A stretch of DNA of 8,732 nt. It comes from AM-2324 sp042091035 (GTDB lineage Bacteria; Bacteroidota; Bacteroidia; Chitinophagales; Saprospiraceae). The stretch covers positions 1 through 8,732 of the forward strand of contig JBELIG010000130.1 of NCBI GenBank assembly GCA_042091035.1, in the 5' to 3' direction. Shown here piece after piece: positions 1 through 4,878 of the stretch; position 1 is the stretch's first letter, and each line of letters starts with the position of its first letter. A model generated the notes under the pieces. The model was not told where the DNA came from, ran no database searches, and worked only from the letters and a program-made list of their open reading frames with translations. Made by a program: the position numbers and the translations under genes.

Positions 1-29
1 ACTGATGTCCAACTTTCTAGCATAGTTTA

Positions 30-650
30 TTATTTCCGGCCAAAATCAGCGGGTATCTCTCCCCAAGATTTTGTGTCCCATTTTAATATTTCTGTGTTGT
101 ATGTGTTTTGCTTGAGCCAGATTTCCGCACGCTCGATCAATTTATATAACTCTTCAGTCTGTGTATTTCGTTCAAGTGTTGTTTTACATTTTTTGTTTCT
201 AACCCAACTCATTGCACTTTTTGAGTCCGTATAGATCGCTCGTTTAGAGTTTTGTTTCTTTAAAAACGATAGGCCATGGACTATAGCAAGAAACTCACCA
301 ATGTTGTTGGTGCCAAGTTTTGAAGCAAAATGAAAATATTGTTTGCCGGATTTGGTATCTACTCCTTGATATTCCATCTTTCCAGGATTACCGCTGCAAG
401 CTGCATCCACTGATATACTTATGTAATTTATATTGGAACGCGGATTGGATGTTGATGATTTTTGTTTTGAAGATTTGGAGGTGATGCTATAGCCTTTTTT
501 TAGAGCAAGTTCTGCTTCCAGTTTGGATTCAAAGGATTTGTACCGCGCTTTAGGAAAGCCAGCAACTTGTTTTTGACAATCAGGCCAAGAATTGTATATA
601 CCGGGTTTCGCACCTACCCAAACAACGTAATACTTTTGTTTTTTAGCCAT
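30..650 (-). CDS. rnhA: Ribonuclease H with N-terminal viroplasmin-type domain
   Basis: This 206-residue protein should cut the RNA strand of RNA:DNA hybrids (R-loops, Okazaki primers) in the cytoplasm. Residues about 5-50 (YYVVWVGAKPGIYNSW, then FPKARYKSF) match the caulimovirus-viroplasmin / hybrid-binding domain found at the N-terminus of many RNases H1. A Ser/Lys-rich linker at about 55-72 leads into the catalytic domain, about 75-206. The four carboxylates of the DEDD site are visible: D82 (SVDAACSGNPG), E119 (NNIGEF), D142 (YTDSKSA) and D202 (IPADFGRK), so the enzyme looks active. The ATG at 650 is followed at once by the usual MAKKQKYYVVW start, and no better start exists. The gene diverges from tatD across a 99-bp spacer. 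Family assignment is firm; the exact cellular role is inferred from the family. Confidence 0.95.
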   Translation of the reverse strand: MAKKQKYYVVWVGAKPGIYNSWPDCQKQVAGFPKARYKSFESKLEAELALKKGYSITSKSSKQKSSTSNPRSNINYISISVDAACSGNPGKMEYQGVDTKSGKQYFHFASKLGTNNIGEFLAIVHGLSFLKKQNSKRAIYTDSKSAMSWVRNKKCKTTLERNTQTEELYKLIERAEIWLKQNTYNTEILKWDTKSWGEIPADFGRK

Positions 651-682
651 TTATAAGTTTATGATATTTTATTTCCGCTTCT

Positions 683-715
683 TTTGAATAAACAACAAAA
701 TTGTGAATATTTTTG
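683..715 (+). promoter_or_regulatory. Bacteroidota-type promoter for tatD
   Basis: TTTG at 683-686 and TATTTTTG at 708-715 match the Bacteroidota -33 (TTTG) and -7 (TAnnTTTG) elements, with a 21-nt spacer. The expected transcription start is near 720, giving a leader of about 30 nt before the tatD ATG at 750. Seen by eye; the consensus is established for this phylum, but use at this site is inferred. Confidence 0.6.
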
Positions 716-725
716 TGCCAACAAA
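696..725 (-). promoter_or_regulatory. Possible promoter for rnhA
   Basis: Read on the minus strand, TTTG (725-722) is followed after 18 nt by CAATTTTG (703-696), one mismatch from TAnnTTTG. It would give a leader of about 40 nt for rnhA and overlaps the opposing tatD promoter. The match is weaker than the tatD one, and AT-rich DNA produces such matches by chance. Confidence 0.3.
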
Positions 726-749
726 GCAAAGTGCTTAAAAATATAAAAT

Positions 750-1514
750 ATGTTGATCGATACACATACGCATTTATATGCCAATCAATTTGAAGAAGAT
801 AGAACAGAGATGATTCAACGGGCATTGGATGTGGGCGTAAAGCATTTTTTTCTCCCCAATATAGATTTGGATTCAATAGATGGGATGTATGCTTTAGAAG
901 CGGCTTATCCAGGGCAAATGCACCCTATGATGGGCTTACACCCCTGTTCTGTTGCAGCGGACTACAAGCAAGTGCTGGAAAATATTAAATCGGAGTTAGA
1001 TAAACGTTCTTTTGTTGCTATTGGAGAGATTGGTATGGATTTGTATTGGGATAAGACATACGAGCAAGAACAAAAGACGGCATTCCTTATGCAAGTTGAA
1101 TGGGCTGAAAAACTGGATATTCCAATTGTAATCCATTCTAGAGAGACTACTCAGCTATTGATTGATGTTTTGAAAGATTATGGCTCAGGAAGGTCCAGAG
1201 GAATATTTCATTGTTTTGGTGGAAGCTATGAAGAAGCAAAGCAAATTATTGATCTTGGCTTTGATCTTGGAATAGGAGGGGTACTTACTTTTAAAAAAAG
1301 TGGACTTTCTGAAGTTTTGGAAAAAATTCCTCTAAAGCACCTCGTCCTTGAAACTGACTCACCTTATTTGTCACCTACTCCCAAGAGAGGAAAGCGAAAT
1401 GAATCTGCCTATATTGCTTATATTGCTCAGAAGTTGGCTGATATTAAGCAAGTTCCACTGGAAGAGCTTGCAAGGATTACTAGCGAAAATGCTTCAAGAA
1501 TTTTTAAAATATGA
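750..1514 (+). CDS. tatD: TatD family metal-dependent hydrolase (DNase)
   Basis: The 254-residue protein has the usual length of TatD/YcfH enzymes, cytoplasmic TIM-barrel hydrolases with two metal ions that act as 3'-5' exonucleases on DNA in the members studied. The metal ligands are all in place: HxH at H6/H8 (IDTHTHL), E93 (AIGEIGMDLYWD), H129 (PIVIHSRE), H154 (GIFHCFGGS) and D203 (LETDSPYLSP). The GLHP motif is at 62-65, and the C-terminus has the typical NASRIF ending. The ATG at 750 places the HxH motif at residue 6, as in the family. The gene sits alone on the plus strand, divergent from rnhA, and its stop overlaps a short ATG-initiated reading frame (1511-1552). TatD versus YcfH subtype cannot be settled from this sequence alone. 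Confidence 0.95.
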   Translation: MLIDTHTHLYANQFEEDRTEMIQRALDVGVKHFFLPNIDLDSIDGMYALEAAYPGQMHPMMGLHPCSVAADYKQVLENIKSELDKRSFVAIGEIGMDLYWDKTYEQEQKTAFLMQVEWAEKLDIPIVIHSRETTQLLIDVLKDYGSGRSRGIFHCFGGSYEEAKQIIDLGFDLGIGGVLTFKKSGLSEVLEKIPLKHLVLETDSPYLSPTPKRGKRNESAYIAYIAQKLADIKQVPLEELARITSENASRIFKI

Positions 1515-1701
1515 GCACAACCAAATTGTTATTTATTGCATCTGATATGTGAACATTGAATAAAAGAGTGAACTGAGTTTATATTTAATTAATTATTCTT
1601 TTGATAATTCAGTTCTTTTTTCAATTTTTACGCTATTGTTGGATGCAAGCACGATTGCGTCACAAATTCAAGATAGTCTTGTAGAGCGAACTTTTGAAGT
1701 T
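1515..1701. other. Gene-free stretch between tatD and tRNA-Ser
   Basis: This AT-rich stretch holds no convincing gene. It contains the possible terminator at 1562-1621 and a small imperfect hairpin (arms 1642-1648 and 1655-1661, loop GCACGA, one G-T pair) with no T-run after it. Just upstream of the tRNA, AACTTTTG (1689-1696) is one mismatch from a TAnnTTTG element, but no matching -33 box was found. One frame stays open from 1564 into the tRNA but has no ATG and no recognisable domain. Confidence 0.5.
1562..1621 (+). terminator. Possible weak terminator after tatD
   Basis: GAACTGA (1570-1576) pairs with TCAGTTC (1609-1615), and an A-rich/T-rich flank (AAAAGAG against TTTTTT, 1616-1621) could extend the stem through G-U pairs. 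The loop is long (32 nt) but contains its own AATTAT/ATAATT pairing (1591-1596 with 1604-1609). The T-run follows the stem directly. The long loop and weak pairing keep this uncertain. Confidence 0.35.
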
Positions 1702-1792
1702 GGAGAGGTGGCCGAGTGGCTTAAGGCGCACGCTTGGAAAGCGTGTATACTCCAAAAGGGTATCGCGGGTTCGAATCCCGCTCTCTCCGCCA
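1702..1792 (+). tRNA. tRNA-Ser (anticodon GGA)
   Basis: This is a class II tRNA. The acceptor stem GGAGAGG (1702-1708) pairs with TCTCTCC (1782-1788), including one terminal G-U pair. The D arm contains GCCGAGTGGCTTAAGGC. The anticodon stem CACGC/GCGTG encloses the loop TTGGAAA, giving anticodon GGA, which reads UCC/UCU serine codons. A long variable arm (about TATACTCCAAAAGGGTATC) is typical of serine tRNAs, and the T arm is GCGGG-TTCGAAT-CCCGC. The discriminator base G1789 fits serine. CCA is encoded at 1790-1792. The tRNA lies 80 nt upstream of exbB on the same strand. Confidence 0.97.
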
Positions 1793-1839
1793 TATTGTTT
1801 TCTTAGCTCAAGGCATATCACATTTTATTTATAACCACT

Positions 1840-1855
1840 AATTGTAAAAACAATT
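1840..1855 (+). promoter_or_regulatory. Small leader hairpin before exbB
   Basis: AATTGT (1840-1845) and ACAATT (1850-1855) form a 6-bp stem with an AAAA loop, 17 nt ahead of the exbB ATG. No T-run follows, so it is not a terminator. No -7/-33 pair was found between the tRNA and exbB, so exbB may be transcribed from a promoter at or before the tRNA, with this hairpin in the RNA leader. A stem this short and AT-rich could be chance. Confidence 0.25.
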
Positions 1856-1872
1856 CGTTAAACTATCTAGCT

Positions 1873-2739
1873 ATGCGAAAGTTATTTGCGTTACTTTTTG
1901 TATTAGGGCTTGTGACAATGACTGCTCAAGCATCTTTTGCTCAGGACGGAGAACAAGAGAACACTGATTTGGAAACCGCTGTCGAAGCTGTTGACTCCAC
2001 TATGGAAGATGCTGCTATGGATACTACAGCGGCAATGGCTGAAGAAGCTGCTCCTGCTGAAGAGATGTCTGTAGATGCTACTGAAGAAGTAGTTGAAGAG
2101 CCAGGAGGATTTCAGGTTTTGAAAGAAAAATTCATCGAAGGTGGATACGAGTTTATGTCACTTGTATTGATTGCCTTGATTTTAGGTCTTGCGTTCTGTA
2201 TTGAGCGTATTATTACACTAAATATTGCTTCAGTTAATACTGATAAACTTTTAGGAAAAATTGATGATCGTCTTAAGGCTGATGACCTTGAAGGTGCTAT
2301 GGAGGTTTGTAAGTCCACACAAGGACCTACTGCATCTATCCTTTACGAAGGTTTGAAAAATGCTGGAAGCGGTCCTGAGGCTGTTGAAAAAGCAATCGTT
2401 GCTTACGGTGGTGTTCAGATGGGACTTTTAGAAAAAGGTTTGATTTGGATTTCACTATTTATCGCTGTGGCTCCAATGCTTGGTTTCATGGGTACGGTAA
2501 TTGGTATGATCGGTGCATTCGATGATATTGAAGCGGCTGGTGATATCTCGCCTACAGTAGTAGCGGGTGGTATTAAAGTTGCCCTATTGACTACAGTATT
2601 TGGTCTTATCGTAGCAATTATTCTTCAGATCTTTTATAATTATATCGTATCAAAAGTTGATGGTATCGTGAACAAGATGGAAGATGCTTCTATCTCTCTA
2701 GTAGATATCATGGTTGAGAATGGTGTATTTAAGAAATAA
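1873..2739 (+). CDS. exbB: ExbB/TolQ/MotA family proton channel subunit
   Basis: The 288-residue protein is the pentameric channel subunit of an inner-membrane motor that uses the proton gradient to energise outer-membrane processes. It begins with a signal-peptide-like segment (residues 1-23, ending ASFA before QDGEQ). Next comes an acidic Ala/Glu/Asp-rich low-complexity stretch (about 24-77) that should lie in the periplasm. Three membrane helices follow: about 93-112, 188-215 containing the LGFMGTVIGMI motif, and 232-258 containing ALLTTVFGLIVAI. Both motifs are hallmarks of the ExbB/TolQ family. It is the first gene of a four-gene cluster, with 32 nt before the next gene. TolQ versus ExbB naming cannot be decided, since no tonB or tolA is present; exbB is used by convention. 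The signal-like N-terminus is, from memory, common among Bacteroidota members. Confidence 0.93.
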   Translation: MRKLFALLFVLGLVTMTAQASFAQDGEQENTDLETAVEAVDSTMEDAAMDTTAAMAEEAAPAEEMSVDATEEVVEEPGGFQVLKEKFIEGGYEFMSLVLIALILGLAFCIERIITLNIASVNTDKLLGKIDDRLKADDLEGAMEVCKSTQGPTASILYEGLKNAGSGPEAVEKAIVAYGGVQMGLLEKGLIWISLFIAVAPMLGFMGTVIGMIGAFDDIEAAGDISPTVVAGGIKVALLTTVFGLIVAIILQIFYNYIVSKVDGIVNKMEDASISLVDIMVENGVFKK

Positions 2740-2771
2740 GAATTTATTTCTAATCTAAAAGACTTAAGATT

Positions 2772-3200
2772 ATGTATAAATATTTATCAAAAAACGGACA
2801 GGTTCTGGCACTTATTGTCGGAGGTTTGCTTGCTGTTATCGCTGCCATCACACTTTACTCTACTAAGGGTGAAAATGGTTTCGGTATTGCAGCTGCGATC
2901 GGCCTGGTTATCGTTGCAGGTGCAGCATGGGCAATTTTAGGTGTTCTTTCAGCTGCGAAAAATCCAGACGGAGCAAAGAAAGGATTGATTCTTTTCGGTT
3001 CTTTGGCTGTCTTTATGCTAATCCTTTATTTTGCATCTTCGGGTGTTGAAACAGGTTCTTTAGCAGAAACTATGGTTGAGTTTGATGTAAACGAAAGTGA
3101 AAGTAAGATGATCAGTGGTTTTGTTAAGACTGCTATTATCCTTTCTGTGGGTGCATTTGTCTCTTTCATTGTAATGGAAGTAATTAATATCTTTAAATAA
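2772..3200 (+). CDS. Unknown four-helix membrane protein in exb operon
   Basis: I do not recognise a named family for this 142-residue protein. It is strongly hydrophobic, with four likely membrane helices at about 11-29, 37-60, 70-88 and 117-139. A short acidic segment (about 98-113, including EFDVNESESK) lies between helices 3 and 4. It lacks the ExbB TTxxGL motif and the ExbD membrane aspartate, so it is neither channel subunit. It starts 32 nt after exbB and ends 12 nt before exbD, so it is almost certainly co-transcribed with both. From memory, an unannotated small membrane protein at this place is common in Bacteroidota exb clusters. A role as an accessory or assembly subunit of the ExbBD motor is inferred from position only. 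Confidence 0.85.
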   Translation: MYKYLSKNGQVLALIVGGLLAVIAAITLYSTKGENGFGIAAAIGLVIVAGAAWAILGVLSAAKNPDGAKKGLILFGSLAVFMLILYFASSGVETGSLAETMVEFDVNESESKMISGFVKTAIILSVGAFVSFIVMEVINIFK

Positions 3201-3212
3201 AAACTGTCAATC

Positions 3213-3767
3213 ATGGCTAGAGTAAGAGCTAAAGATAGATTAAAAAACGAGGTGAATGCCGGTTCTATGGCCGATATCGCATTCCTTTTGTTGATATTCT
3301 TTCTTGTTACGACAACTATCCTTGAGGACAGTGGTATCCTTGTTAAATTACCAGAATGGTCAGAAGAACCACCAGAAGATGTTCAGCTGAATAGCCGTAA
3401 TATTTATTCTGTACTGGTAAATGCAAACAACGACCTTTTGGTTCGTAAGACGCCAATGGCTGTTCGTGAACTAAGAGAGGATACTAAACTATTTATCACC
3501 AATCCATCTAATGATCCTACATTGGCTGATTCTCCGAAACAGGCAATTGTATCATTAAAAAATGACCGTGGTACCAGCTACAACGCGTATATGGAAGTAT
3601 ACAATGAGTTGAGAGCTGCCTACAACGAGATTTGGGATGAGCAAGCACAGATTCGCTATGGTAAGAATTATGAAGATTGTACCAAGGCAGAGCAAAAAGG
3701 AGTCAGAGATGATTTCCCTCTTGTAATCTCGGAAGCAGAATCTACTAACTTCGGTGAAGAAAGTTAA
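3213..3767 (+). CDS. exbD: ExbD/TolR family biopolymer transport protein (first copy)
   Basis: The 184-residue protein has the ExbD/TolR layout: a short cytoplasmic N-terminus, one membrane helix (about 20-38) and a periplasmic domain. The essential helix aspartate is D21 in GSMADIAFLLLIFFLVTT, equivalent to the proton-carrying Asp of ExbD/TolR. The periplasmic part carries NIYSVLVNANNDLLV, resembling the beta strand of the family, and then a longer C-terminal section (about 100-184, acidic, with a YNELRAAYNEIWDEQAQIRY helix). This extra section makes it longer than the roughly 140 residues usual for ExbD. It is the third gene of the cluster. A strong hairpin separates it from the second exbD, which is a clearly different sequence. 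Confidence 0.93.
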   Translation: MARVRAKDRLKNEVNAGSMADIAFLLLIFFLVTTTILEDSGILVKLPEWSEEPPEDVQLNSRNIYSVLVNANNDLLVRKTPMAVRELREDTKLFITNPSNDPTLADSPKQAIVSLKNDRGTSYNAYMEVYNELRAAYNEIWDEQAQIRYGKNYEDCTKAEQKGVRDDFPLVISEAESTNFGEES

Positions 3768-3786
3768 GGATAGTATTAAAATAATA

Positions 3787-3819
3787 ATACAAGCCAAAGC
3801 TTATAACTTTGGCTTGTAT
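3787..3819 (+). repeat. Perfect inverted repeat between the two exbD genes
   Basis: ATACAAGCCAAAG (3787-3799) and its exact reverse complement CTTTGGCTTGTAT (3807-3819) form a 13-bp perfect stem with a 7-nt loop (CTTATAA). It lies in the 71-nt spacer between the exbD copies, ending 19 nt before the second start codon. It is followed by GCCTAAAAGAA, with no T-run, so it is unlikely to be a simple rho-independent terminator. An RNA hairpin that affects processing, stability or relative output of the two exbD messages is inferred; a palindromic protein-binding site is the alternative. Confidence 0.85.
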
Positions 3820-3838
3820 GCCTAAAAGAATATAAGTT

Positions 3839-4312
3839 ATGTCAAAGTTTAAACCAGGTGGTAAAAAAGATGAACCGGAAGTTTCAACGGCTTCTCTTCC
3901 TGATATTATCTTCATGCTTCTGTTCTTCTTCATGGTAGTAACTGTGATGAGGGAATCTGAGTTGAAGATTAAAGTCAAAACACCTCAAGCAACAGAGCTG
4001 ACAAAACTTCAGGAGAAATCTTTGGTAAACTATATCCACATTGGTCGTCCTACTAAGAATTACCAGGAACAATATGGTACAAGTCCTAAAATTCAATTAG
4101 GAGATAAAATTTCCGATATAGAGGATATTCCTTTGTTTTTGGAAAACCATAAAGCAAGTGTTCCAGAGAAGTTACAATTTAAAATTACAACTTCTCTAAA
4201 GGTTGATTCTGATGTAACGATGGGTATTGTTACTGATGTAAAAGAAAAGCTTCGTAAGTCCGGACAAGTTAAAGTGAACTATTCGGCTAAGAAACGAACT
4301 GAAGACCTATAA
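3839..4312 (+). CDS. exbD: ExbD/TolR family biopolymer transport protein (second copy)
   Basis: This second ExbD-type subunit (157 residues) has a basic N-terminus (MSKFKPGGKKDEPEV), one membrane helix (about 20-37, TASLPDIIFMLLFFFMVVTV) with the essential aspartate at D22, and a periplasmic domain. The domain includes YIHIGRPTKNY (about 65-75) and a C-terminal part (MGIVTDVKEKLRKSGQVKVNYSAKK) that matches the helix-strand ending of ExbD/TolR. It differs from the first copy over most of its length, so the pair is an old paralogous set and not a recent duplication. The operon probably ends here: a strong hairpin terminator begins within the TAA stop codon. Two distinct ExbDs suggest a heteromeric core or two alternative motors sharing one ExbB. 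Confidence 0.93.
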   Translation: MSKFKPGGKKDEPEVSTASLPDIIFMLLFFFMVVTVMRESELKIKVKTPQATELTKLQEKSLVNYIHIGRPTKNYQEQYGTSPKIQLGDKISDIEDIPLFLENHKASVPEKLQFKITTSLKVDSDVTMGIVTDVKEKLRKSGQVKVNYSAKKRTEDL

Positions 4313-4348
4313 AAAAAAGCCTTGTGAAATTCACAAGGCTTTTTTTTT
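4311..4348. terminator. Bidirectional rho-independent terminator
   Basis: GCCTTGTGA (4319-4327) pairs perfectly with TCACAAGGC (4331-4339) around an AAT loop. The stem is flanked by eight A (4311-4318) and nine T (4340-4348), so it can stop transcription on either strand. It overlaps the stop codons of both convergent genes, the second exbD and the DUF4293 gene. Confidence 0.93.
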
Positions 4349-4775
4349 ATCTTAATCTATCCATTGATTTCACAATGGCTATGTCTTTTTTGATAAATCG
4401 TACAGAAAGATAGATTAACACTAGACTGAAGACTAGCACTAAAAGTGCTGCAATCCCTGGCCTAGCTATAGCTTCTGTGCCATTAATGCTCATAAATACA
4501 GCCAAAGGCATACCCACTAGTAGAACTAAGAATGAAACCCAGGCTGTTTTTACTTGTAAAGCTCTGTTCTTATATAATAAGCTTGCTGCTATTGTAATTA
4601 CAGCTGCCAAGATATAAGCTATTAGACTTGCCGTGCTCTCTCCTAATGTGAATACCCCATCTGCAAATATTCCTGTCTCTGTCTGCTCTGCAGAACTTGC
4701 AATGGTAAGCTTAAAAAGTGACGCAGGCAAAATTGCTGCTAACCAAAGAAGAACTGTTTGCTTAGTTTGAATCAT
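4347..4775 (-). CDS. DUF4293 family membrane protein
   Basis: The 142-residue membrane protein has four likely helices at about 7-26, 49-67, 77-97 and 105-126. It opens with MIQTKQTVLLWLAAIL and closes with FIKKDIAIVKSMDRLR. These ends resemble what I recall of the DUF4293 family (starts like MIQRIQ..., ends like ...DRLR), found in Bacteroidota and of unknown function. A segment rich in small and polar residues (about 27-48) lies between helices 1 and 2 and may be periplasmic. The gene converges on the exb operon, sharing its terminator, and diverges from the ostA-like gene. Membrane location is clear from the sequence; the family call rests on memory of the ends. No function is proposed. Confidence 0.85.
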   Translation of the reverse strand: MIQTKQTVLLWLAAILPASLFKLTIASSAEQTETGIFADGVFTLGESTASLIAYILAAVITIAASLLYKNRALQVKTAWVSFLVLLVGMPLAVFMSINGTEAIARPGIAALLVLVFSLVLIYLSVRFIKKDIAIVKSMDRLR

Positions 4776-4820
4776 AAATTATTAATTTTAATTTCAGCAT
4801 AAAGTTAAAAAATCAAACAA

Positions 4821-4851
4821 TTTAATAAACGATTCTTTCTTTATACACTTG
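4821..4851 (+). promoter_or_regulatory. Candidate promoter for the ostA-like operon
   Basis: TTTA at 4821-4824 and TACACTTG at 4844-4851 each differ by one base from the Bacteroidota TTTG / TAnnTTTG elements, with a 19-nt spacer. If used, transcription would begin near 4856. That is after an upstream in-frame TTG at 4849, which favours the ATG at 4879 as the true start. Both boxes carry a mismatch, so this is moderate evidence only. Confidence 0.4.
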
Positions 4852-4878
4852 AATAAATTGAAAATAGATTACGTTCAG

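Noticed and set aside
1642..1661. Imperfect hairpin upstream of the tRNA as a regulatory element
   Set aside because: Seven pairs including a G-T pair, with no T-run or start codon nearby; within chance expectation for this length of spacer.
1564..1806. Open frame running from the tatD-tRNA spacer through the tRNA-Ser (peptide containing EVAEWLKAHAWKA)
   Set aside because: No ATG start, and the end is the familiar spurious translation of a serine tRNA gene. The tRNA folds completely and explains the sequence.
3787..3819. Calling the exbD-exbD hairpin a rho-independent terminator
   Set aside because: There is no T-run on the plus strand after the stem, and the gene that follows belongs to the same operon.
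3213..4312. Reading the two exbD genes as a recent tandem duplication
   Set aside because: The proteins differ in length and over most of their periplasmic domains; only the helix with its Asp and the general layout are shared.
4800..4829. Possible DUF4293 promoter on the minus strand (TTTA, 18 nt, TAACTTTA)
   Set aside because: Both boxes carry a mismatch and the spacing is short; too weak to list in AT-rich DNA.
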